Source: Oscillospiraceae bacterium (GTDB taxonomy: Bacteria > Bacillota > Clostridia > Oscillospirales > Oscillospiraceae). Taken from it: a stretch of 35,022 nt of DNA. The stretch covers positions 1 to 35,022 of the forward strand of contig JAFPTE010000021.1 of assembly GCA_017400415.1 (NCBI GenBank), read 5' to 3'. The position numbers were made by a program, and so were the translations under genes. A model generated the notes under the pieces. The model made no database searches, was not told the DNA's origin, and saw only the letters and a program-made list of their open reading frames with translations. Shown here piece by piece: positions 16,606-24,564 of the stretch (positions within the stretch are counted from its first letter, which is position 1; every line of letters starts with the position of its first letter).

Positions 16606-18225
16606 ATGAAAAAGCTGAAAACAGCGGTTTTGCTTCTCCTTGCAATCTGCCTTTTAGCCGGCCTCTGCGCCTGCAACAATAATAAGCCCGCTGAGGGGAA
16701 CACCCCCTCCGGCGGAAGTGCCTATGTGGCAGACGGCAACACAGTAAAACTTGAGTACGGCGACGGCGTGAGCCGTCCCCACACCGTGATCGTAGCCGAG
16801 GGGAGCACCATGGCGGAGCCTGCAAAGCCCCTGCGTAAGGGCTACGACTTTGCCGGCTGGAGCGAGACCGAAGGAGGCAGCAAGGTTTCCTTCCCCTACA
16901 GCCCCAAGTCCGGCGCCACCACCCTGTATGCAAACTGGGAGAGCGAGAAGTTCACCGTCACCTTCGACTGGAACGACGGCGTCACCGCTCCCGTAACCCT
17001 GACAAAGGAATATAACGGCACCCTGACCGCCGCCGAGGTACCTGCAAACTCCCCGGAGCGTCAGAACTACGTTTTCCGTTACTTTACCGCCTCAAAGGAC
17101 AGCGCCGATGAGGCAGTGTTCCCGGTGACCGTAAAGGCCAACACCACGTATTACGGCTACTGGATAGATGCAGCCAAGAAGATCTACACGGTATCCTTCA
17201 GCCTGGGCTATGAGGGCCAGGCCCCGGAGACCATCGAGGTAGATGAGGGCGAGAGCATCACCAAGCGGCAGGTAGCCGACCCGACCAGGGATAACTACAG
17301 CTTCGTCGGCTGGAGCGAGACCGAGGGCGGCGAGGCCATCACCTTCCCGTACACACCTGCAGGGGACGTGACCCTTCACGCCATCTGGCAGCGGCCCACC
17401 TTCCGTCTTGTGTTCCGCAACGAGTATCCCGGCGCCCCCTCCTCCAGAATCAACTTCAAGACCATGGACGTTGAGGCCGGCGACGCAGTGGAGAAGCCCG
17501 CAGATGAGCCCACCAGAAGCGGCTACATCTTTGAGGGCTGGTTCACCACCTCCAGCGGCGGCGAGATGATCCAGTGGCCTCTGACCGTGACCAAGATCAC
17601 CTCCGTTTACGCCCACTGGAAGCATGAGCCTGTGGAGACGGATATCTTCCAGGCAGAGTACGTATACCTTGACGCCACGGAGAAGTTCCCGGGCTACTCC
17701 GGCGAGGCTACCGGCAAGGGCATCATCTCCTCCCAGACCACGGAAGTTGGCCTGACGGTGGATGAGAGCCTGGCAGCGGCCAAGCGTACCGGCTACTATG
17801 TGACCTATCTGTACAAGCCCGACGCCACCCTGACCTTCGTCATCAACTCCGACAAGGCGGTCTCCGGCGTGACCCTGAAGGCGGTCATGAGCGTTGAGAT
17901 GCAGGCCAGCTGGGAGTTCAAGCCCACCGGCGACAGCGCCTACAGAGTAGTGGTGAACGGCAAGGATCTGGAATACGGCACCATCGGCTTCTACGGCAAT
18001 CCGGCAGAGTCCTCCACCAACTACAAGGCCCCGTTCACGGAGTTCACTCTGGGCACCATCGACCTTGTGGCCGGCGAGAACACCATCCAGCTTATCACAG
18101 CCAACTCCAACTCGGCCTTCGGCGGCACCATGAGAGCCGTTGCACCTATGGTGGACTGCATCAAGCTTGAAAACCACGGCGACGCCAAGCTGAGCTGGGC
18201 GCCGGTGTACGACAACTTGCCGTAA
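16606..18225 (+). CDS. Lipoprotein with four InlB-like repeats and a C-terminal CBM-like domain
   Basis: A 539-residue predicted lipoprotein; Cys23 in LAGLCAC is the likely lipid-bearing residue. Four InlB/Listeria-Bacteroides-type repeats follow (about 45-345), each ending in a W-containing strand; GYDFAGWSETEGGSKVSF and NYSFVGWSETEGGEAITF are close copies. The C-terminal ~190 residues look like a CBM6/35-type beta-sandwich: FQAEYVYLDA near the start, then YRVVVNGKDL and DLVAGENTIQLI, then VDCIKLEN at the end. I infer carbohydrate binding; no catalytic domain is seen. ATG 16606 has AGGAGAG five bases upstream; an upstream in-frame ATG at 16591 lacks one and spoils the signal peptide. Its place between two GH3 genes suggests a substrate-capturing partner. 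Fold assignment of the C-terminal domain is from pattern only. Confidence 0.85.
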   Translation: MKKLKTAVLLLLAICLLAGLCACNNNKPAEGNTPSGGSAYVADGNTVKLEYGDGVSRPHTVIVAEGSTMAEPAKPLRKGYDFAGWSETEGGSKVSFPYSPKSGATTLYANWESEKFTVTFDWNDGVTAPVTLTKEYNGTLTAAEVPANSPERQNYVFRYFTASKDSADEAVFPVTVKANTTYYGYWIDAAKKIYTVSFSLGYEGQAPETIEVDEGESITKRQVADPTRDNYSFVGWSETEGGEAITFPYTPAGDVTLHAIWQRPTFRLVFRNEYPGAPSSRINFKTMDVEAGDAVEKPADEPTRSGYIFEGWFTTSSGGEMIQWPLTVTKITSVYAHWKHEPVETDIFQAEYVYLDATEKFPGYSGEATGKGIISSQTTEVGLTVDESLAAAKRTGYYVTYLYKPDATLTFVINSDKAVSGVTLKAVMSVEMQASWEFKPTGDSAYRVVVNGKDLEYGTIGFYGNPAESSTNYKAPFTEFTLGTIDLVAGENTIQLITANSNSAFGGTMRAVAPMVDCIKLENHGDAKLSWAPVYDNLP

Positions 18226-18238
18226 GGAGGGAGACAGA

Positions 18239-21232
18239 ATGAGCTTTTTCAAAATGAAAGGCACCAAGCTGTGGGCCGTAGTGTCCATAATCCTGGTAGC
18301 TGTCTTCGCCACAGCAACGGTGCTTGTAAACACCACCTTTGAGAGCATAATCAGCACGGTTCTGGGAGGCCCTGTGCCGATCCTGGACGACAGCGTTACG
18401 GCCACCTACGTGTCGGACTACAACTCCAAGGAGGAGAGCACGGAGGCAGGCAACAAGCTGAACGTGAAGATAGAGGAGGAGGGCGCAGTCCTGCTTGTGA
18501 ACGAGGATAAGGCCCTGCCTCTGGCCTCCGGCGCCAAGGTCAGCGTGTTCGGCAAGAACTCCGTTGACCTGGTTCTGGGCGGCAGCGGCTCCGGCGGCAT
18601 CTCCGGAGTTCAGGCGGCGACCCTGTTTGACGGGCTGACCTCCGCCGGCATCAGCTACAACCCCACCCTGAAGGCCTTTTACGAGAGCAGCGCCTCCGGG
18701 GCCGGCAGGTCCGACAGCCCGTCCCTGGGCACCGGCTCCTCATCCGCCCCCACTCTTGCCATCGGCGAGACCCCGGTGGGCAGCTACGGAGCAGACGTAA
18801 TCAGCTCCTTCGGCGACTACCATGACGCCGCCATCGTGGTGTTCTCCCGCATGGGCGGCGAGAGCTGGGACCTGCCCCGCTTCCAGGACACCACCGCCGG
18901 CGGCAGACAGGGCGCCCATTACCTGCAGCTGGACGAGAACGAGTACGCCCTCCTGGATATGGTCACCAGCCGCTTCGATAAGGTAATCGTGCTGCTGAAC
19001 ACCCTGACCAGCTTCCAGTGCGACTTCATCCGTGAGTACAACAACACCGCCACGGATAAGCGCATCGACGCCGTCATGTGGATCGGCGGCCCCGGCGCCA
19101 CCGGCGCAGAGGCCATCGGCCGGCTCCTCTCCGGCGCAGTGAATCCCTCCGGCAGGACTACGGACCTGTATTCCAGGGACTTCACCAAGGATCCCACCTG
19201 GCAGAACTTCGGCGACAACAGCCAGACCAACGGGGGTCTTGACGCCTCCGCCTACCTGGAGAATGGCTCCCAGGTGGCCGGCCAGTTCATGGTGGCCTAC
19301 GAGGAGGGCATCTACCTGGGCTACCGGTATTACGAGACCAGAGGCTATGAGGAAGAGGCCAAGGACGCAGACAGCACCTGGTATGCGGACAACGTGATCT
19401 TCCCCTTCGGCTACGGCCTTTCCTACACTACCTTTGACCAGAAGATCGACGGCGTGACGGGCTCCCTGTCCGGCAAGAACGGCTCCGTCACCGTAAAGAT
19501 AACCTCCACCAACACGGGCTCCGTGGCGGGCAAGGACGTTATCGAGCTTTACGTGACCGCACCGTATTACCAGGGCGGCATTGAGAAGAGCTACAAGAAG
19601 CTCATCGACTTTGCCAAGACCCCGGAGCTGAAGCCCGGCGAGAGCTACACCGCCACCTTCACGGTGAGCACCTACGACCTGGCCAGCTACGACTACAACG
19701 ACGCCAACGCCAACGGCTTTGCAGGCTACGAGACCGAGCACGGCGACTATTGCTTCTGGGCCGGCAAAAACAGCCACGAGAGCTACGACAGCACGGTTGT
19801 GACCATGTCCTCTGACGTGCGCTTTGAGACCGACCCGGTCACCGGTGCAAAGGTTGAGAACGAGTACACCAGAAGCGACTTCTTCGACCTGCAGTACCGT
19901 CTTGCGGACGTGGCAGTGGAGCTTCCGGACGGCAGCTCCGTCACCCGGAAGGGCATGAGCCGCACGGACTTTGAGGGCACCTTCCCGAAGGCCTACACGG
20001 ACGCTGAGCGTGAGGTCATGACCAGCACCGACACCGGCGAGACCGAGAAGGACTTCCTTTCCAACCAGAACCACAACAACACCTGGGCGGACAGCACCAC
20101 GGCCGTACCCACAACTGGCGCCTCCGGCACCATCGTGCTGAGGGACCTGCAGGGCAAGGCCTATGACGACCCGGCCTGGGAGACCCTTCTGGACAGACTG
20201 ACCTTCAATGAGATGGTGGCCCTGGTGAACAACGGTGCCTTCCAGACGGAGGCCATTGAGTCTATCGAGAAGAACCTGACCAACGACTCCGACGGACCTA
20301 TCGGCTTTGTTAACTTCATGCCCGGCATGAGCGAGCGGTACAAGGGCAACACCACCTTCGCCTGCGAGATAGTCATCGCCTCCACCTGGAACAAGGATCT
20401 GGCCTATCAGATGGGCAAGATAGTGGGCGAGAACGGCCTTTACGGCGACAGCGTGAACAACCTGCCGTACTCCGGCTGGTACGCCCCCGCAGTTAACCTG
20501 CACAGGAGCCCCTTCTCCGGCAGAAACTTCGAGTATTACTCTGAGGATCCCATCCTGTCCGGCAGGCTGGCAGTGAACGTTATCAACGGCGCCATGAGCA
20601 AGGGCGTATATGCGGACCTGAAGCACTTCGCCGTGAACGACCAGGAGACCAACCGCAGCGGCGTGTCCACCTTCCTGACGGAGCAGGCCCTCAGAGAGAT
20701 GTACCTGAAGCCCTTCGAGATGGGCGTAAAGGGCATGGATAACCCCGAGGAGGTAGCCACCGCCAAGGCAGACGGCCTTACTTCCTACAAGGGCACCACG
20801 GGCATCATGAGCTCCTTCAACCGTATCGGCACCCGGTGGACCGGCGGCGACTACCGCCTGTGCACGGAGATACTGAGAGGGGAGTGGGGCTTCAACGGCC
20901 TTGTGATCTGCGACTACAAGACGGACAACAGCTTCATGAACAGCCGCCAGATGCTGTATGCAGGCAACGACCTGATACTGGCCTCCCTGGAGCCTCTGAA
21001 GTGGACTGACCCCAGCGCCACCAGCGCACCGGACGTGGCCGTTCTGCGGAACGCCAGCCATAACATCCTGTACACCGTGGCCAACTCCAACTCCGTCAAC
21101 GCCAAGGTCATCGGTTACCGTGCCCCCTGGTGGAAGACCCTGTTCATCGTTCTGGACGTGCTGGTGGTTGCCGGCATCGCCCTCTGGGCCTTCCTTCTCA
21201 TCAAGCGCGGCAAGAAACAGCAGGCCAAGTAA
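18239..21232 (+). CDS. Membrane-anchored GH3 beta-glycosidase, permuted
   Basis: A 997-residue GH3 enzyme with the same permuted order as the first (GH3 C-terminal domain, FN3-like, then GH3 barrel) but no collagen, Ig or InlB-like part. Instead it has a membrane helix at each end: WAVVSIILVAVFATATVLV near residue 20, and LFIVLDVLVVAGIALWAFL before a basic tail (KRGKKQQAK). Active-site residues are in DGPIGFVNF, Lys795-His796 (LKHFAVNDQETNR, closely canonical) and the likely nucleophile Asp892 in GLVICDYKTD. FPFGYGLSYTTF closes the region before the FN3-like domain. GGAGGGAG precedes the ATG, 13 bases after the lipoprotein stop. The catalytic domain should sit outside the cell between its two anchors. 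It is a paralogue of the 12255 gene; shared or sequential substrates are likely but unproven. Confidence 0.93.
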   Translation: MSFFKMKGTKLWAVVSIILVAVFATATVLVNTTFESIISTVLGGPVPILDDSVTATYVSDYNSKEESTEAGNKLNVKIEEEGAVLLVNEDKALPLASGAKVSVFGKNSVDLVLGGSGSGGISGVQAATLFDGLTSAGISYNPTLKAFYESSASGAGRSDSPSLGTGSSSAPTLAIGETPVGSYGADVISSFGDYHDAAIVVFSRMGGESWDLPRFQDTTAGGRQGAHYLQLDENEYALLDMVTSRFDKVIVLLNTLTSFQCDFIREYNNTATDKRIDAVMWIGGPGATGAEAIGRLLSGAVNPSGRTTDLYSRDFTKDPTWQNFGDNSQTNGGLDASAYLENGSQVAGQFMVAYEEGIYLGYRYYETRGYEEEAKDADSTWYADNVIFPFGYGLSYTTFDQKIDGVTGSLSGKNGSVTVKITSTNTGSVAGKDVIELYVTAPYYQGGIEKSYKKLIDFAKTPELKPGESYTATFTVSTYDLASYDYNDANANGFAGYETEHGDYCFWAGKNSHESYDSTVVTMSSDVRFETDPVTGAKVENEYTRSDFFDLQYRLADVAVELPDGSSVTRKGMSRTDFEGTFPKAYTDAEREVMTSTDTGETEKDFLSNQNHNNTWADSTTAVPTTGASGTIVLRDLQGKAYDDPAWETLLDRLTFNEMVALVNNGAFQTEAIESIEKNLTNDSDGPIGFVNFMPGMSERYKGNTTFACEIVIASTWNKDLAYQMGKIVGENGLYGDSVNNLPYSGWYAPAVNLHRSPFSGRNFEYYSEDPILSGRLAVNVINGAMSKGVYADLKHFAVNDQETNRSGVSTFLTEQALREMYLKPFEMGVKGMDNPEEVATAKADGLTSYKGTTGIMSSFNRIGTRWTGGDYRLCTEILRGEWGFNGLVICDYKTDNSFMNSRQMLYAGNDLILASLEPLKWTDPSATSAPDVAVLRNASHNILYTVANSNSVNAKVIGYRAPWWKTLFIVLDVLVVAGIALWAFLLIKRGKKQQAK

Positions 21233-21254
21233 TTCCAAAAATAGTTTAATCCAC

Positions 21255-21284
21255 AATCCGGACAGGGGAGACCCTGTCCGGATT
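21255..21284 (+). terminator. Hairpin terminator after the GH3 operon (first copy)
   Basis: A perfect 13-bp stem, AATCCGGACAGGG paired with CCCTGTCCGGATT, with a GAGA (GNRA-type) tetraloop, starts 23 bases after the second GH3 stop. The T tract is short and interrupted (TTTATTGTGTT). A near-identical hairpin occurs 214 bases downstream at 21469-21496, followed by five T residues, and may complete termination. Confidence 0.75.
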
Positions 21285-21285
21285 T

Positions 21286-21498
21286 ATTGTGTTGACGATG
21301 TCAACACAATTCAAATGAAAGCAGCAGGGCCGCTTTCATTTGAGGCTCGCACTCCATCGCCTCGGCTTCGCCTCGTTGGTCGGTGCGAGGGCGGCGCTGT
21401 GCGACCGCCTAAAGGTGTTTTTGCCGGGGCAAAGCTCCGCCAAAAACAATAGTAATTTGTTGATGCGTATCCGGGCAGGGGAGACCCTGTCCGGATTA
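21286..21498. repeat. Palindrome-rich intergenic element
   Basis: Consecutive inverted repeats fill this gene-free stretch: ATTGTGTTGAC/GTCAACACAAT (21286-21310, 3-base loop); TCAAATGAAAGC/GCTTTCATTTGA (21311-21343, 9-base loop); CTCGCAC/GTGCGAG (21346-21389); TGTTTTTG/CAAAAACA (21416-21448, with further GC pairs inside); and a second copy of the terminator hairpin (21469-21496, one G-T wobble, same GAGA loop). I find no supported gene in 21233-21627. The density of palindromes suggests a repeated extragenic element or a large folded RNA. Confidence 0.7.
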
Positions 21499-21540
21499 TC
21501 TTTTTGTGGATAAAAATATGCATTATTTTGCCTTTCTTCC

Positions 21541-21569
21541 TTGCAATTTATTGCAACCCATGGTAAGAT
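21541..21569 (+). promoter_or_regulatory. Candidate sigma-A promoter for the small ORF-CAP-DIP1984 unit
   Basis: TTGCAA (21541-21546) and TAAGAT (21564-21569) are 17 bases apart. A second TTGCAA occurs inside the spacer. Transcription would begin about 50 bases before the 24-codon ORF at 21628. Confidence 0.6.
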
Positions 21570-21627
21570 AAACACATAGTGGGAGAGATTAAACATCTAC
21601 GCTTTCATAAATCAAGGAGGTATTAAT

Positions 21628-21702
21628 ATGAAGCTGAGACGTTTAGTTATGCTTTTTGCGGCCGGATATGGTATTATCTGTATATCGAAATGTACAGCCT
21701 AA
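21628..21702 (+). CDS. Small 24-residue basic/hydrophobic peptide
   Basis: A 24-codon ORF with a near-perfect ribosome-binding site (AAGGAGG, seven bases before ATG), well above chance. The peptide begins MKLRRLVMLFAAGYGIICI and ends SKCTA: a basic start, a hydrophobic run of about 12-15 residues, and two Cys. It could be a small membrane protein or a leader peptide. It ends 27 bases before the start of the CAP-domain gene and should share its transcript. I do not recognise a family. There is no attenuator-like terminator between the two genes, which argues against a simple leader-peptide attenuation system. Confidence 0.6.
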   Translation: MKLRRLVMLFAAGYGIICISKCTA

Positions 21703-21729
21703 GCATTGATTTGCCGGGAGGTCAAACGT

Positions 21730-24099
21730 ATGAAACGCATTCTGTCCGTCTGTCTGTGCGTTGTGCTGGTGCTGAGCCTTGCGCCGGCCGCACTGGCTGA
21801 GGGAGTCAGCTTCAGCCTGCCGAATATCCAGGGCGGCACCGTCACCCAGGATACGTACAAGGATAAAGTACAGCTTTTGGTGTTTATCCCAGCAGATAGC
21901 AGCTACGCAGGCTCGTTTATCAGTGGGATTAATAAGAGCTTCTGGATTGATAACCCGAATATCCAGGTCATTGTTGTGGATTGCAGCAAGGGCGCCAGCT
22001 CTGTTATGGAGAATTTCAAGAGCACCTATGCACCCGGAGTTTCCAAGATTGTATTCTCCGGCGGGGGAGACGCAGGCTACGACCTTATGTGGCAGCTCCA
22101 TGGTTACGGCAGCCTCAGCTACAACTACTGTGCCATCATAAAGGATGGAGAGCTGGTGGAAAGCTGGGATGCCTGCAACGACACCGCAACGTGCGAGGAA
22201 AAGCTCCGCACCTACGTGCCCGATATGGGCACAGACCCGGATATCGCTACGGCCTCCGTCACCGGCATTTTCCTTCAATCGGACTGCCGTGAAACCCTTG
22301 AGGAGCTGAACGCTTTCCGAACCGGGCCCGACGCCTGGTACTGGAACGAGGACAACACCACTAAGACATATTTTAATCAGGAGGGAGGCACCACCCTCCA
22401 GCCTCTTGCGTATGATTATGGCCTTGAGAAGGTCGCCATGCTCCGTGCCGCAGAGATAGCCGTGGCCTATATCAAGGGGCACATAAGGCCTGTCAACGCA
22501 CCGTTCTATACTGCAAAGGTCGACGGACTGACCTCCTCCGGAGAAAACATGGCTTACGGACAGCCCAGCGCCTATGACGTATACATCGCCTGGCGTGAGG
22601 ATGATGAGCCATATGCCGGACAGGGCCACCGCCGCAATATGCTCAATGAGGATTTCACCTGCGTGGGCCTGGCGGGCTTCGTCTATAACGGGGTCCGGTA
22701 CTGGGTGCAGGAGTTCGGCTATAAAACCACCGGAGTGGGCGCTGTTGATGCCCAGGACGGCCCTGCAACAATGGATGTGTCCTACTCCATAAGCTTTATG
22801 GAGAGCCTGGGAAAGAAGACCACCGTCACCCTGGACCCCAACGGGGGCTCCGTGGGCATCGGCTCCGTGGATCGGTTCGTTTTTGAGACCTACGGGAACC
22901 TGCCTGCCCCGGAAATGCCGGGCTTCAGATTCGTGGGCTGGCGCTATATGAACAACGCCGTGACTGCCGACACCCCGCTGGTCGTCGGGGGGGAACACAC
23001 ACTTACCGCCGGCTGGACGAGCGCTGCCGAGTCTGTGCCGGTGAGCTCCGTTGAGCTTAATTACCATAGCTATTCCCTGGACCCCAAATATTCAACTACC
23101 AGCGTCAAAGCTACAGTTCTTCCGGAGAATGCGGATACGCCGGGGGTCGTCTGGACCTCCTCCGACCCCACTGTGGTCAGCGTTTCCCAGAACGGCAGGA
23201 TCAGCGCCCTGAATCCCGGCTTCGCCACCGTGACCGCTTCCGCCGGCGGGGCCTCTGACAGCCTTCGTTTTCAGGTGTACAACACCGTGCGGCCGGTCAT
23301 ATCTTCCGCAGAGCAGGAGGGCAGCAGCGCAGTCATTTCCTGGTCTCCGGTCCCGGGCCAGGAGGAGTTCATCGTCTCCCGCTCCTCTGACGGCGGCGCA
23401 AGCTGGACAGACCTTGCCGCTGTAAAGGAGCTGAGCTTTACCGATACCACCGCCCAGAAGGACCTGGCGTATATGTATCGAATTATTTACAGAAACCCCG
23501 CCAGCTATTATGCCAAGGAGGTCATCTCCGAGCCGGTGGAGCTTATGCTGACAGACGAAGGCCCCGCCGCATTTGCGATCACCGGCCTGGTGGCCTCCTT
23601 TAATCCCAGGAATCCCACGAGCTATGCCCTCTATGAGTGGGACGGCAGCGCTTATAATACCGAGGCCGCATACTCCGGCACTCTGGTGGAGTCCAGAGAT
23701 GAGGAGAGCCAGGGCATGACCCCCACTCAGGACAGCTTCGCCATCCGGGGCGTTGCCCCCGGCACCTATAAGCTGGTCATCACCAAAGCGTCCCACATAA
23801 GCTTTGAAATCCGCAATCTTGTCATCTCCGGGGACCTGGACCTGACCGCCGACGCAAGAGAGGCCGTGCAGAGCATCCGGCTGGCCTGCGGCGACGTGGA
23901 CGAGGGACAGGATCAGAAGGTGAACCTGACAGACCTTAACATGGTCCTGCGGAACGTCAATTACCTGCGGGGCGTCGACGATGCCGCAAACCCCGCCTGC
24001 GACCTGAACGGGGACCTGAAGGTGAATCTGACCGACCTGAACATTATCCTGGCCAGTTACAATTATCTGAGAGGCGCCCAGGACTTTATCTTTGAATAA
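21730..24099 (+). CDS. Secreted CAP-domain protein with thioredoxin-like, InlB-like, BIG2, FN3 and dockerin modules
   Basis: A 789-residue exported protein. The signal peptide ends near residue 25 (APAALA). Modules in order: a thioredoxin-like region (about 27-170) with no CxxC, so probably not a redox enzyme; a CAP/SCP domain (about 185-345) with the two His and two Glu of the family (GHIRPVN, GENMAYG, GHRRNMLN, VQEFGY); an InlB-like repeat (about 360-430); BIG2 (about 437-517, VVWTSSDPTVVSVSQNGRI); FN3 (about 520-610); a carboxypeptidase-regulatory-like domain (about 612-715); and a dockerin-like C-terminus with two calcium loops. The second loop, DLNGDLKVNLTD, is near canonical; the first has a two-residue insertion. 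ATG 21730 has GGGAGG seven bases upstream; the earlier in-frame start at 21706 lacks one. The function of CAP domains in clostridia is not established. No cohesin gene is visible here. Confidence 0.88.
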   Translation: MKRILSVCLCVVLVLSLAPAALAEGVSFSLPNIQGGTVTQDTYKDKVQLLVFIPADSSYAGSFISGINKSFWIDNPNIQVIVVDCSKGASSVMENFKSTYAPGVSKIVFSGGGDAGYDLMWQLHGYGSLSYNYCAIIKDGELVESWDACNDTATCEEKLRTYVPDMGTDPDIATASVTGIFLQSDCRETLEELNAFRTGPDAWYWNEDNTTKTYFNQEGGTTLQPLAYDYGLEKVAMLRAAEIAVAYIKGHIRPVNAPFYTAKVDGLTSSGENMAYGQPSAYDVYIAWREDDEPYAGQGHRRNMLNEDFTCVGLAGFVYNGVRYWVQEFGYKTTGVGAVDAQDGPATMDVSYSISFMESLGKKTTVTLDPNGGSVGIGSVDRFVFETYGNLPAPEMPGFRFVGWRYMNNAVTADTPLVVGGEHTLTAGWTSAAESVPVSSVELNYHSYSLDPKYSTTSVKATVLPENADTPGVVWTSSDPTVVSVSQNGRISALNPGFATVTASAGGASDSLRFQVYNTVRPVISSAEQEGSSAVISWSPVPGQEEFIVSRSSDGGASWTDLAAVKELSFTDTTAQKDLAYMYRIIYRNPASYYAKEVISEPVELMLTDEGPAAFAITGLVASFNPRNPTSYALYEWDGSAYNTEAAYSGTLVESRDEESQGMTPTQDSFAIRGVAPGTYKLVITKASHISFEIRNLVISGDLDLTADAREAVQSIRLACGDVDEGQDQKVNLTDLNMVLRNVNYLRGVDDAANPACDLNGDLKVNLTDLNIILASYNYLRGAQDFIFE

Positions 24100-24110
24100 G
24101 GAGAATTACC

Positions 24111-24563
24111 ATGAAGCTTGCACAGGCACTGACCGAACGGTCCGAGATCCAGAAGAAGGTGGAGGAGCTGTCCACCAGGCTTTCCAACAATGCCAAGGTC
24201 CAGGAGGGGGAGAAGCCCTCTGAGGACCCCCAGGCCCTGGTGACGGAGCTGAACTCCGCCCTGGACAGACTTGAATTCCTTATGGCCCGCATCAATCTGA
24301 CAAACAGCAAAACCCTTGCGGACGGGGTCACCGTTACGGAGCTCATCGCCCGCAGAGACTGCCTCAAAAAGCGCCTCGGCATCATGAGAGGCTTCCTGGA
24401 CAGGGCCTCCAGCCGGGTGGACCGCTATTCCAAGACGGAGATCCGCATCGTTGCCACCGTGGACGTGGCGGAGCTCCAGCGTCAGCTGGACCAGGTCTCC
24501 AAGGAGCTGCGCCAGACCGATGAGAAGATACAGGAGCTGAACTGGACCACCGAACTTATGTAA
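24111..24563 (+). CDS. DIP1984 family protein
   Basis: A 150-residue, largely helical, soluble protein of the DIP1984 (septicolysin-like) family, recognised from the opening KLAQALTERSEIQKKVEELS, the central MARINLTNSKTLADGVTVTE, the RRDCLKKRL region and the QLQRQLDQVSKEL-like C-terminal coiled coil ending ELNWTTEL. The biochemical role of the family is unknown. AAGGAG precedes the ATG, 11 bases after the CAP-protein stop, so the two are probably co-transcribed despite one being exported and the other cytoplasmic. A structured RNA with a tRNA-like module begins two bases after its stop codon, which makes an RNA-related role for this protein worth considering (inference). Confidence 0.88.
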   Translation: MKLAQALTERSEIQKKVEELSTRLSNNAKVQEGEKPSEDPQALVTELNSALDRLEFLMARINLTNSKTLADGVTVTELIARRDCLKKRLGIMRGFLDRASSRVDRYSKTEIRIVATVDVAELQRQLDQVSKELRQTDEKIQELNWTTELM

Positions 24564-24564
24564 A

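Noticed and set aside
12189..16703. A 1504-codon open frame antisense to the first GH3 gene
   Set aside because: It mirrors the GH3 gene and arises from its biased codon use; no ribosome-binding site or protein family is seen, whereas the plus strand has clear GH3 motifs and a signal peptide.
18740..21256. An 838-codon frame antisense to the second GH3
   Set aside because: Shadow of a clear GH3 gene.
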